Assembly (NCBI RefSeq): GCF_000499385.1
Contig: NW_013654953.1
Coordinates: 35,017-74,604 of the forward strand
Source: Eimeria necatrix
Lineage: Eukaryota > Apicomplexa > Conoidasida > Eucoccidiorida > Eimeriidae
Direction of reading: 5' to 3'
Length of the DNA: 39,588 bases
Shown in pieces: positions 22,063 to 33,668 of this stretch; within the stretch, counting starts at the first letter, position 1, and every line of letters begins with the position of its first letter. The notes beneath the pieces were generated by a model that saw only the letters and a program-made list of their open reading frames with translations, did no database searches and had not been told where the DNA came from. Both the position numbers and the translations under genes were made by a program.

Positions 22063-22164
22063 GGAAGCTGCTGTGCTGCAAAGGGCCCCCAAGGCCCCGC
22101 CTTCGTGGGATGGCCTAAAAGCGGCTCTGGAGCCAAGCAGGGTTGAGGCGTGTTTGTGGACCAT
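12012..22164 (-). CDS. Large helical-repeat protein of the HPR/RAP-like organelle type (many exons)
   Basis: The minus strand carries a chain of short exons encoding repeated helical pairs of about 37 residues with the pattern seen in apicomplexan HPR and RAP-type organelle RNA-binding proteins: LLNAFARLGYPANELLPHF, LLANAFARLNFRHEEVLRLL, FSPQEVASCCSALAAMNSD, FSPQQITNILYAFEQIEQH. The N-terminus (MVHKHASTLLGSRAAFRPSH) is basic and nearly free of acid, like a mitochondrial presequence. The first nine exons join in consistent phase: 22164-21562, 21355-21254, 21164-21119, 20950-20915, 20833-20746, 20651-20550, 19768-19600, 19114-19040, 18406-18286. Further exons run to about 12.0 kb. I see no C-terminal RAP domain, so the downstream part may be a second gene or the domain may be lost. 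Introns are triplets, TTTAGGG arrays or GGGGCCCC blocks. The family call rests on repeat pattern only. Confidence 0.65.
12147..12207. repeat. 12-base tandem repeat
   Basis: There are five near-perfect copies of AGCTGCAGCAGC. Each contains the palindrome GCAGCTGC, so single-stranded forms could fold locally. Confidence 0.8.
12417..17888 (-). CDS. Helical-repeat gene, downstream exons (boundaries uncertain)
   Basis: Successive minus-strand frames keep the helical-repeat character: 17888-17503 (LEPLVLRLAAAAEALEPSSQ), 17460-16780 (HAVAAIVALSLVKLKAFDRK; FSPQQITNILYAFEQIEQH), 16270-16107 (FCAQLSPQLLGSAALSAARA), 15965-15810 (LHASTALLAALVEGWMVF), 15790-15670 (LPVEAKRAVEVLLLHCAAAA), 15593-14894 (VLFSRLARLDVPFLMAFANA), 14603-14252 and 14120-13777. 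The last, 13626-12417, begins after CTTGTACAG and ends at GTGAGC in phase 2. Individual splice sites here are only partly supported, and a gene boundary could be hidden among them. Confidence 0.55.
13222..13325 (-). repeat. GGGGCCCC block read in frame
   Basis: About 100 bases of GGGGGCCCCC units lie inside the 13626-12417 exon and keep the frame open, giving a Gly/Pro/Ala/Trp-rich loop (GGPLGGPQGAPWGPQGAPWG) between two helical segments. Confidence 0.75.
18286..18406 (-). CDS. Helical-repeat gene exon 9
   Basis: The exon follows CTGCTGCAG and encodes LRHPVCCLLDYFVKYSSRFS then GPQAVGVLHAAAALRKTCQL. The donor is GTACAG, which is unusual. It leaves phase 1, which matches the acceptor CTCTTTAG before AAESLEPLVLRLAAAAEALE at 17888. 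Confidence 0.65.
18540..18725. repeat. Imperfect 12-base minisatellite in an intron
   Basis: Units of AGCTGCAGCAGK (K = G or T) repeat about 14 times, with ACC or TAA variants. The block lies in the intron between helical-repeat exons 8 and 9. Confidence 0.75.
18832..18948. repeat. Long inverted repeat (hairpin) in an intron
   Basis: Arms of about 49 bases (18832-18880 and 18900-18948) are complementary at all but about two positions, with a 19-base GC-rich loop. The arms share GTGCTGCCAAAAGGGCCCCC and AGTACCCTG. The hairpin is bounded by GGGGCCCC blocks. Confidence 0.9.
19040..19114 (-). CDS. Helical-repeat gene exon 8
   Basis: The exon has 25 codons, PHKIDSFSPQEVASCCSALA then AMNSD. The acceptor is TTCCAG and the donor is GAT then GTGAGT. 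The phase is 0 at both ends. FSPQEVA-x-x-x-x-AL is the most typical repeat signature in this gene. Confidence 0.8.
19600..19768 (-). CDS. Helical-repeat gene exon 7
   Basis: The exon starts after GAGCAG at the edge of the long telomere-type array and continues the preceding repeat as LQRLGHRSEGLLAALERRG, then MKPQHIANCLSAAAAFNLRD and an Ala-rich helix ending AAEI. The donor is GTGAGG, phase 0. It contains the palindrome TGTACGTACA, here read in frame as part of GVRTAG. Confidence 0.8.
19776..20265. repeat. Main interstitial telomere-type array (AAACCCT)n
   Basis: This is almost 500 bases of AAACCCT with a few changes (AAGCCCT, AAATACA, one ACGGTACC) and one unique interruption at about 20041-20085. 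It forms most of the 781-base intron between helical-repeat exons 6 and 7. Smaller arrays flank it at 20312-20398, 20494-20549, 20658-20744 and 20834-20905. Confidence 0.97.
20550..20950 (-). CDS. Helical-repeat gene exons 4-6, embedded in telomere-type repeats
   Basis: Three short exons are separated by TTTAGGG arrays: 20950-20915 (VSMQSRRFAAF), 20833-20746 (MRGLAVTQRDKEMVYEARAL then ALLANAFAR) and 20651-20550 (LNFRHEEVLRLLCSRAEKQI then NECCAQDVSNLFNA). Phases are 1, 2, 2 and join without stops. The acceptor of the second exon is the TTTAG of the repeat itself. Its donor, GTAGGG, and that of the third, GTAAACC, are also repeat units. A preceding exon (21164-21119, QDLAALAPAPVLRRR) supplies the correct phase. 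Confidence 0.75.
21254..21355 (-). CDS. Helical-repeat gene exon 2, GC-AG donor
   Basis: The exon has 34 codons, GFDGLQAALLLNAFARLGYP then ANELLPHFAEMLLR, one clean repeat unit. It begins after a CTG run ending CTGCAG. It is followed by AGG then GCAAGT, a GC-type donor with an otherwise perfect consensus. The phase is 0 at both ends. Confidence 0.75.
21481..21556. repeat. Telomere-type array in inverted orientation
   Basis: Here the plus strand reads TTTAGGG, opposite to the main array, with degenerate units at the left. It lies in the intron after helical-repeat exon 1. Confidence 0.9.
21562..22164 (-). CDS. Helical-repeat gene exon 1 (N-terminus)
   Basis: The exon has an ATG at 22164 and a donor (AAAAAT then GTAACT) after 21562, and ends in phase 0. 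It encodes a basic leader, alanine and glutamine runs, then the first helical repeats (SPAALCCLLRAAAAKGLKSG; SLSPAAAA; LELRAIETKN). A TTTAGGG array lies just upstream of the start (plus AAACCCT, about 22180-22243) and another begins in the following intron. Confidence 0.7.
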
Positions 22165-24464
22165 CTTGGGTTCAACGCCAAACCCTAAACCCTAAACCCT
22201 AAACCCTAAACCCTAAACCCTAAACCCTAAACCCTAAACCCTAAGCCCAACACTCCAACCGCCCAATTGTAATGAAATAAACACAAATAGAGCTCTAGAT
22301 TGGCTTTGCAGCTGCACAAAAAGGGGTGAGTGAAGGGGGGCCCGCAGAAAGCGGGGAAGCCTTCGAGTCTGGGGGCCCCCCGGCGTTTGGGGGTAGCGAC
22401 ACTGGGGGCCCCCTGCCTAAACTTTTGTTTATATTTCAATTTAAATGATTTATTTAATTGAAAAAAAAGAAAATTGAGGCCAGAAACCGCAGAATTCCTC
22501 TAGAACTGAGGCAGGGGCCCCTGCAGTGGCTGCAGACCTCAGGGGCCCCGGGGGCCCCCAGGGGGCCCCGAAGACCCCAGGGGCCCCCCTGGGGCCCCCT
22601 AGAACCAGCTTTGCAAATGGGACTTTAGCTGTTTTCCTTTTTGTTGCAATTAAAACAAAAAGGGGGAAAATGCCATTTCCACTGCTGGGGGCCCCTTATG
22701 TAGGGGGCCCCCTTAGTAGGGGCCCCCACACAGGGGGGCCCCCACACGGGGGGGCCCCCCGTGACCCCGGAAAGAGGGTACTTTAGCCTCCCCACTTTCT
22801 TGAGGGGCCCCCAGGGACAAAGGGTACACAAGTGGGGGCCCCCCTTTCTTGGGGGCCCCCAAAGTGGAGTCAGGGGCCCTGTACAGCCAAGGAAGCAGCA
22901 GAGGGCAGCAAGCCTGCGCATTCTGCTGCTGCTGCTGCTGCTGCTGCACTTCCGTTGCTACCACTGCTGCTGTTGCTGCTGCTGCACTTCTGTTGCTACT
23001 ACTGCTGCTGCTGCTGCTCCGGGGCTGCGGTGCCCCTCCACGCTGCAGTGCAGCGCGCTGCAGCAGCAGCTGCTGCTGCTTGTGCTGCTGCAGCAGCTGC
23101 AGCAGCAGCTTCTCATCCCCACTACCCTTTTCTGAGTCCCCGCTGCTCTAATTAGTCCCCACCAAGTACTTGGGGGGCCCCAAGGGCCCCAGGGGGCCCC
23201 CACCTGAAACCCTAAACCCTAAACCCTAAACCCTAAGGGGCCCCCAGTCCAGCTAGATCTGCCGAGGGCTCTCAGTGCAGCACGAGGCCCCCTGGGGCCC
23301 CCTGGCACCCTCCAGGGGCCCCCCGGGGCCCCACAGCCTGGAACCTTATGGGGGCCCCTAGGGGCCCCCATGGGGCCCCCAGGTGCCCCCCTGGGGCCCC
23401 CCTGGGGCCCCCCAGGGGCCCCCCTGGGGCCTCGGAGAGGGTAAAGTGGTTTTTGAGTTTAATTTCTGTTATTAAAGTTCAAAGAAAAACCGAAGTGTCC
23501 ATCATACAAGTTGAGGTGTACGTACACCCCATGCGTCGCACGAGCCAATGGCGCGGAGGCTGCCGACAGGCCAGGGGCCCCCAGGAACTAATTCAAGGGG
23601 CCCCCAAGAGGGGCCCCCCAGGGGCCCCCAGAAGGCCCCCCAGGGGCCCCCAAGAGGGGCCCCCCAGGGGCCCCAGAAGGCCCCACAGGGGCCCCCAGAA
23701 GGGCCCCACAGGGGCCCCCAGAAGGCCCCTGTGGGGCCTCAGGAGGGCCCCACAGGAGCTCCCAGAAGGGCCCCACAAGGGCCCCCAGAAGGCCCCACAG
23801 GGGCCCCAGGAGGGCCCCACAGGGGCCCCCAGAAGGGCCCCACAGCGGCCCCCAGAAGGGCCCCACAGGGGCCCCCTCTAGGGGCCACCCCGGGAGCGAC
23901 CCCACAGGGACCCCCTTTAGGGGCCCCCAGGAGGGGCCCCTAGGGGGCCCCAGTAAGGGGGGTTCTTGGGGGGCCCCCGGGGGCCCCTGTCCAGGTGAAC
24001 CCAGGGGGGCCCCCCCGGGGGTGGGGGGCCCCCCTGGGGGTGGGGGGCCCCCAGGGGGCCCCCTGACAGAGGGCCTGGCAGCAGCAAAGAGGCTTTGGAG
24101 GCCCTTAAACAACAACTGAGTGGAAGCAAATGTGGGGCCCCTCTTGTCATTTATTAAGCACCTAAAATGGCATTCGGGAAGACTTGCGGCAGTTCTTGCT
24201 GCTGCCAGGGACTACAACTGCTGCTGCTGCTGCTGCTGCTGCAGCAGCAGCTGCTGCTGCTGCAGGGGCTCCGGCGGGCTTGAAGACCTGCCAGGGGCTT
24301 CAGAGCCCCTCTGTCCCTCTCCCCGCAGCAACTGCAGCAGCTGAGTTGACGCACGCTTTGCTGCCTGCAGAGCAGCAGCAGCAGCAGCACGCTGCAGCAG
24401 CAGCAGCAGCACGCTGCAGCAGCAGCAGCGTGCAGCAGCAGCAGCAGAAAAGCCGTACGGATGT
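22165..24464. repeat. Intergenic GGGGCCCC-rich region
   Basis: AAACCCT units at 22180-22243 and 23208-23236, an AT-rich stretch at 22420-22490, triplet runs at 22920-23110 and a GTGTAC palindrome at 23508-23528 interrupt a long GGGGCCCC domain (about 22365-24065). From about 23590 to 23890 the units become a regular tandem of about 24 bases (GGGGCCCCCAGAAGGCCCCA). This lies between the start of the helical-repeat gene and the 3' end of the RG-rich gene. No protein segment is recognised; open frames give only Gly/Pro/Ala repeats. Triplets return at 24.2-24.46 kb. Confidence 0.8.
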
Positions 24465-24541
24465 TCACAAGGCAGAGTTCTCCATGGTAACCTCCATAGC
24501 GCCTGCAGCACAGCAGCACGTACACTCAAGACCCCACACTG

Positions 24542-24573
<32 letters not shown>

Positions 24574-24852
24574 CCAGCAGCAGCAACAGCAGCAGCAGCA
24601 GCAGGCGGCTCACTGGGCCCCGCGTCTTGCTCGGGAGCTGCTGCCACAGCAGCAGCAGCAGCAGCAGGTTGTGCTGCAGTGCTGCTGAAATAAGCATCTA
24701 AGTCTCTATCAAGTCTTTCTTTAACAACTTCTTCTCCCATATAAGCCTCCAGCTGCGCATCTAAACCCTCAGCAGTGGGGGGGGCCCCCCGGGGCCCCCG
24801 GGGGCCCCCCCCCCTGCGGCCGCGGGCCCCGCGGCCGCGGCCCCGGCCAAAC

Positions 24853-24897
<45 letters not shown>

Positions 24898-25966
24898 GGC
24901 CGCCCGCTGCGCCGCGCAGCCATCGCGCGACCCAGGCCCCCTATGCGGCCGCCGCGCGCGCGCGAGTTGTATCTGCAGCAAACCAAACCCTAAACCCTAA
25001 ACCCTAAACCCTAAACCCTAAACCCTAAACCCTAAACCCTAAATGCGAGAAGGCCCCTCCAAAACCCTAAACCCTACACCCCAAAGCCCAAAACCTAAGT
25101 GAGGGCCGGCCCCTCTCAAACCCCAAACCCCAAACCCCAAACCCCAAACCCTAAACCCCAAACCCTAACCCCAAACCCTAAACCCCAAACCCTAAACCCT
25201 AAACCCTAAACCCTCTAAGCACCTGCTTCTGTTGTAAAGAGGCCCCGAACGAGCAGCAGCAAGCCCGCGGCTTCTGCCTACAATCTTATCTCGGCCTCGG
25301 GGGCGGTACGGAGACGCTCGGCCTGCAGGAGGGACACCCACTAAACCCTAAACCCTAAACCCTAAACCCTAATCCAAAGCCGGCACCGCCAGGTCACCAC
25401 CGCTTCCTCCACAGCCTTGCGCCCGACGTCCCAAAGAGTGCAGGGGCCCCCAGGGGGCCCCCAGGGGGGCCCCCACAGGGGCCCCCAGGGGCCCCTGCAG
25501 CAGGGGCCCCTTTGCTGCTGCCTACTTCGGGGTCCCTCGCAGCTGGGGTTGGGGGCCCCACAGGGCACAGGAGGGGCCTCTGCAGCAGCTGCACTTCAAA
25601 CCCCGGGGGGCCCCTGGGGGCCCCCCTGGGGCCCCACAGGGCCTTTCCAGCGGGGGGCCCCCCGCCCAGCGTTGCCCCACCCCGAAAAAGGCCTCCACAA
25701 GTGCAGCGGGGGCCCCCAGGGCCCCCCGGGGGCCCCGGGGGGCCCCAGGGACCCTGGGGGCCCCCCAGGGGCCCCCCAAGGGCCTCAAAGGCGTGTGGAG
25801 TCTGCATGCGTCTCCCCGCAGACCAGGACGAGAGAAATGAAGGAGACAGAAGAGAAATGGAGTTAAGTCGGAGCAGGATTTAAGAAATAAAGACAGAAAA
25901 GAAAGAAAGACAGAAAGTCTCACCCAGCTGGCCGCCGCGGCCACGAGCGCTGTAGCTCCGCACCAT
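24465..25966 (-). CDS. RG-rich mRNA-export protein, Chtop/FOP- or ALY-like
   Basis: Chtop and ALY-type adaptors bind mRNA through Arg/Gly-rich segments and recruit the helicase UAP56 in the nucleus. Three exons join in phase: 25966-25924 (MVRSYSARGRGGQL), 25322-25223 (RASPYRPRGRDKIVGRSRGL then NRSR) and 24972-24465. The product is 216 residues. It contains RGGRIGGLGRAMAARR, a Gln run, FGRGRGRGARGRRGGG, and then LDAQLEAYM followed about 8 residues later by LDRDLDAYF. Two such LD-x-x-L-x-x-Y motifs in tandem are the hallmark of the FoP duplication domain of Chtop and the UAP56-binding motif of ALY. No RRM is found in the three exons, which favours Chtop. The C-terminal Ala/Pro-rich tail and stop at 24465 are less certain. 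Donors are GTGAGA and GTGCTT; acceptors are CTGCAG. Confidence 0.75.
24973..25222 (-). repeat. Telomere-type intron 2 of the RG-rich gene
   Basis: AAACCCT units (24985-25042) give way to an AAACCCC variant tract (about 25115-25190) and back to AAACCCT. They fill the intron between the donor at 25222 and the acceptor at 24973. Confidence 0.85.
25323..25923 (-). repeat. GGGGCCCC intron 1 of the RG-rich gene
   Basis: A block of GGGGCCCC palindromes at about 25440-25790, plus a short AAACCCT array at 25341-25372, makes up most of this 601-base intron. Direct joining of the flanking exons is phase 1 to phase 1 and creates a glycine, so no coding exon is needed between them. Confidence 0.7.
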
Positions 25967-26267
25967 CTTCTGGTCTTGGCGTAGAATTGGGGAAGCAGCA
26001 AGCAGCGCGGCTGCATGCAGGGGGTCTTTTCTGAAAAGAAGAGTTTGGGGGTTTTCGAAAAGTCTAAAAAGGTCTATTTAGGGAAAAAAACGGGGTGCTG
26101 CGGGTGCCTGACACGCGCTGCTGCTGCTGCTGCGCTGCTGCTGCTGCTGCTGCTCCTGGTGCTGCCTTTGCTGCACCTCCCCTCGCCGCTGACGCCCCGC
26201 GGGTCTCAGCCAAGCGATGCCCGATCTAAATTGCTGCAAATACAAAACAGCAAATGCGCGTTTGGTT

Positions 26268-26301
<34 letters not shown>

Positions 26302-26587
26302 CGTTGGCTTCCAGCGGGCGGCCGCACATGCAGCGCGGGCTGCTGCAGCCGCGGCAACCGCCGCAGCAGCTGCAGCAGCGCTGCGCGGCTCTCGCCGCGC
26401 GAATTCGAGTGTCTCAGCCTTTATTTGTTGTTTTAATTCATAAATTTTGTTTATTTTTCTTTGTTTTTTTCTCCAAGTTCCCGAAATTCCTTCCAGGCGC
26501 CGGGCTCTGGCTTCGCAGGATCGCAGCGACTCGGTGAGCCCCGTTGACTGTCTTCAGCGCAGCTTTTGCCCCTCCACAGCACCAGTT

Positions 26588-26620
<33 letters not shown>

Positions 26621-26886
26621 CTGATCTCAGCAGCAGGAACTTCAGCAACAGTAGCAAGGTGCGCGCTGCTGCTGCCTACCCGAGCCCACAGGTGCAGCCA
26701 GCGCAGCCAAGGTAGCCACGTAGCTCCACAGGCTAGTGACGCAGCAGCAGCTAGCTGCCCAGCAGCTAGCCAGCTAGCCAGCTAGCCAGCTAGCCAGCTA
26801 GCCAGCTAGCCAGGGCCATTCAGTGTGCAGGGGTTTGCTGCTGCGTTGCTTGCGCTGCAGCAGCTGTTAGTTCGCCGTTTCTGCAA
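25967..26886. other. Divergent promoter region between the RG-rich and PLPBP genes
   Basis: The two flanking genes are transcribed away from each other, so this 0.9 kb should hold both promoters. It contains CTG/CAG runs, an AT-rich island at about 26405-26475 and a CTAGCCAG octamer array at about 26751-26812. A 142-codon frame begins at an ATG at 26015 (MQGVFSEKKSLGVFEKSKKV) but soon becomes homopolymer and shows no family. No TATA element or known motif stands out. Confidence 0.5.
26751..26812. repeat. CTAGCCAG octamer microsatellite
   Basis: There are about seven tandem copies of the unit AGCTAGCC (equivalently CTAGCCAG), about 70 bases before the PLPBP start codon. Confidence 0.9.
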
Positions 26887-30091
<3,205 letters not shown>

Positions 30092-30900
30092 AGTTTAGAC
30101 TTTTTGTTGAGTTTTTTATTTCCAGAAAGTTTCATTTTGCTCAAATTGCATCCCTGGCACTTTGTTGCTGCATGCAAGTGCAACAGTCCGGCTCTTGCTG
30201 CAGTTGCTGCATGCGCGGATATGCTTTCCTGGCGGAGTGGCCTAAAGATGCCTTTTTTCTATTTAGTTCTGCACAATATTTTGCAAAGCATCAGCAGCAG
30301 CAGCAGCAGCACTAGAGTGCAGGAGCTGCTGCTGCGAATAGGGTGTGGCGCTGCCTTTATTTTGGCGTTCAGGACGCCGCAGTGATCGCCACTTTTCTTG
30401 CATGCATGCATGCATGCAGCAGTGCATGCATGCATGCAGTAGTGCATGCAGGCCCGATCTGTTCACTTATCTGGACTTACTGCAATTAAGGCTTTGCGTT
30501 TGTCGATTCTTTTCTAACATTTTGTCTCAGAGTGCTTTTGCCATTTCCTTTCCCTCTGCTAAATTAGACCAGTGGTCAGTGCTTTTCTATTGCTTTTATG
30601 ATTCAAGTGGCAGTGACTGCATCTCGACGAAAACTGCTTGCTTGCCTTTATGCGCATGCATGCATGCATCAATGCGCGCATGCACCAATGCATGCATGCA
30701 TCAATGCATGCATGCATCAATGCATGCATGCAGCAGTGCAGGTTAAGTTACCTAATTAAAAGAATGGAATAAGAAACTCTATGTGCAAAATAGCCAGAAA
30801 ATGCCAAGTAAATCCTCGGATGGCAATGGTAGCCATTTTATTAGAGCTTGAATCCTTTTAGAAGTGTCTGAAATTATTCACATTCGCGCAAATGGGGTGC
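30092..30900. other. Downstream of PLPBP: TGCATGCA clusters
   Basis: Two clusters of TGCATGCA lie at about 30399-30451 and 30651-30740, the second with a period of about 17-18 bases (CATGCATGCATCAATG). A short CAG run sits at 30291-30311. Open frames across them give only repeated Met-His-Ala-Cys. No conserved gene is visible. Confidence 0.7.
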
Positions 30901-33150
30901 AGCAAAACAGTTTTTGCATTCTGTCATCCTGCTGAATTTGTAAGTAGCGTTTCACGGCGCTGTAACCTCTTAACATGTTCCCTTTTATCAGGTAAGCATT
31001 TCCAGGGCTGGAAACTCAAGCTTTCCGTTTTGCTCCTGGGAATGGCTTGTGCAAAATATATAAAGAAGAATTTCTCTGAAGTTCCTTTTAGGCAGCCAAT
31101 CAATTCTTCGCTCATTTTTCCGTACTTGAAGGTTATTCCAACGTAAAAAATCGATTAATAACGATGTATCTTCCTGTATTTGGGCTAAAAACAGAAAACT
31201 AGCCGCGGGTCTTTTTCATTCTCATGAAGCTTGCGAGAGTCCAACAACAGTGCTGTGCAACACAGCGGAGCACGAAAGCAATATTAGGAAGCCAAGGAAA
31301 ACGAAATAGCTCCCTGCCTCATTTGCAAGTAAGTAGTTTATGTAAAAAGATTGGTGTTTGGGGTTAGATCGCTGATGGATGCTCTTCAGCCAGGCGGGGT
31401 TTTATCATGTACTTCCGGCTACTATCTGCGCGCTGCCATGTGAAGCGTTGATAACGAAGTCCAGTTTGGAGCACATGTTTCTCCAGTATAAAGGACTTGT
31501 TTGCATGGCTAGCATTGATTGCGTGGCTTATGATTGTTGCATTCCTGGGATACAGCAATAAACTCAACAACATGAGCAGTGCCGAGCTTGGCGGACTACT
31601 AGCGGGGGCTGTTCAGAGAGTGTTCTGCTACATAGCCCACTTTTCTAAATAGTAGCAGAGACTAAGAGCTGCGGGAGGAGGCACAACTATTAAACAGATA
31701 CAGATTGCTCAGCAACTGGCTGCTGGCGTGAACTCATTGGGAGCGTTCGAGCAACAGCATCCGAGTGAGCAGCACGAGCGTTTGCAGGGTATCACTCTTC
31801 GGGTATCTATCCCCATTCTCTACCTTGACTTTTGAATCTCCGTGCCACTCAAATAAACTTAACTGTCTCTTATCTAAGGAATAAAATATTATCTACATTA
31901 GTATATCGAGTATTCATCGTCTACAGTTGGGGCTATTGAGGTCCATTCGCTACCTTAACTTTCGTATCTCGGTGTCAGTTGAATAAACTAAACTGTCCTA
32001 GTAAAATGCTTTCGCTAAACATAAACAACGGTGAAAATAGTAAAATATTAAGTGTAACAACGTATATCATAGATGATTATAAAAATATTTACAATTAATG
32101 AAACAAATATATTTACTGAAGTACAGGACATAATACTGTTATATCTATTTTTAACGAAACAACTTTAATTTAAAATAATCAGATTAAACCTAATCAAAAA
32201 CTAATGAAAATTTGTCCTTGTGATTCTTTTGGATTTAATAATCGGATTCCCACTCTAACGCATTTAGCATTTCCTCTGATTGTATCTACTCCAGGTGTGT
32301 AGCAAAGGGCTGCAGTGGGCGATTATGTCGCTTTCTCTTCAACTTCGCCTCATGGGGAGGCTTGTAGTGGGATGCGGAACTGGCCAGTATTGCGTCTGAC
32401 TGCAATGCTTTGCTACGTATATAAAACAGACCTTAGGGCTACTCACATGAGTGAATGGCTAACAGTTTGCCAATACCCACAAATGCCAGTGTGATCCTGA
32501 GTCCTTGCAGTGCACTCAATGCACTCAGTCGCTGCAGCGGATTGGCCTGAACTAGCTCCTCTACGAGCACTGTGGTTTTCGTTCTGCCGTGAGCTTTGTA
32601 GCATTTTGGCGTGGGATGAAGCAGTGTAACAGCGTGTGCTGCAGTCATCTGCAACACCTCGTAGGCGAGCATGTCGTAGGCATGCATCGCTGTTAAGGGA
32701 TCCAGTGGCGGGGTCCCTAGGGCACTCATAATCGCCCCCGCAACTCTCCCAGATTTCCCCTGAGCTGCTTGTGTTGAGTTCCTGTGAGGAGCAATCTTTT
32801 GCCAAATTCCCCTCGCACTTGCGTTCAAACCAAGCCACGGCATTTGTCTTGCCAGTCAGACAGCAGTTTAGTCTGCCACACGCGTTTGCCTGAAGTTCGT
32901 GAAATGCACAGGCACTATGCTGGACAGCGGACGCCACTGCCCAGTAAAACGAAGACTGTGCGTTTAAACGAGAGTGCCTATCCGTTGTGTGGGAAGAATG
33001 AGCTGGGCATACTACCCATGGCAAGGGTTCGATGCTTGCAGTAGCGGCAGAGTCTAGCGCCATTCCAGCCCCCAGTTGCTTGGTATGGGACATCGAACAT
33101 ATGTGTAGCGACGCCGGCGGAAAGTGCAAGTTCGCAGATATCGGATGAGC
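30901..33150. other. Repeat-poor region without an assigned gene
   Basis: Composition is moderately AT-rich with ordinary complexity. Frames such as 30892-31146 (plus, 84 codons) and 32443-33309 (minus, 288 codons) are open but show no family I recognise; the minus frame lies opposite the retroelement relic and is probably a shadow. A diverged direct repeat is at 31813-31867 and 31943-31997. A very AT-rich stretch spans 32000-32230. Confidence 0.5.
31813..31997. repeat. Diverged 55-base direct repeat, two copies
   Basis: The copies are at 31813-31867 and 31943-31997, offset by 130 bases. They share CCATTC-x-CTACCTT and AATAAACT-x-AACTGTC and are about 80% identical. Confidence 0.85.
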
Positions 33151-33173
33151 AAAGGGGATTGGGGTATAATTAG

Positions 33174-33668
33174 GTGAGGAGGCAGTGCAATATACAGGAA
33201 GTGGCATTACGGGAGAAGACGGGGTGTTTGAAGAGGATGCTGAGCCAGGGAAGGGCGACGTCATGCCACAGTGGTGGAGAGAGGTCTGTGCAGGAAACGA
33301 GACGAGCATGCAAGCGTGTGCTGTGTAGTGTGGGCACGACAGCAGTGCTCCATTTCGAAGTGATTGGGAGTCCTTGTGAGGCGCTTCTAGATACGGGGGC
33401 TTCCAGGAGTTTCATTCCTTCCAAAACAGTGGGCTGCCTACACATTAAGGTGCAGAAATTTCCCAAGGAGTGGATATTTACCCTAGCTAACGGAGAACAA
33501 TTGATCGCGTCCTGAAGGGGTTAACGTGAGCGATTCTGTGGTGATTTTCTAGTAGGCCCTGTTCCGTATGATATAGTGCTGGGACTTGAATGGTTGACGG
33601 AGCATAAGGTTACTTGGTATTTTCAGTCTGACGAGCTGCGAACGTATATGGCGGCATCCGGTGTGTGA
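33174..33668 (+). pseudogene. Decayed Ty3/gypsy-type retrotransposon protease region
   Basis: The plus-strand frame contains the retropepsin active-site motif ALLDTGASRSFI (Asp codon 33390-33392) after the strand VLHFEVIGSPCE, followed by FTLANGEQL. After two in-frame stops (TGA at 33513, TAA shortly after) the same frame continues VGPVPYDIVLGLEWLTEHKV then TWYF, which is the conserved end of gypsy-type proteases (G-x-x-x-YD-x-x-LG-x-x-WL-x-x-H). Sequence on both sides is too decayed to show clear gag, zinc-knuckle or reverse-transcriptase parts, and I find no LTRs. It is a relic and cannot be translated as one protein. Confidence 0.85.

Noticed and set aside
23348..24115. Gly/Pro-rich open frames of up to 177 codons
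   Set aside because: They are the translation of GGGGCCCC tandem units on both strands, with no unique protein sequence.
30263..30746. Frames with repeated Met-His-Ala-Cys
   Set aside because: They are translations of the TGCATGCA clusters.
32443..33309. Minus-strand 288-codon ORF
   Set aside because: It overlaps the retroelement relic in antisense, its start is not supported by an acceptor or context, and no family is seen. It is left unassigned.
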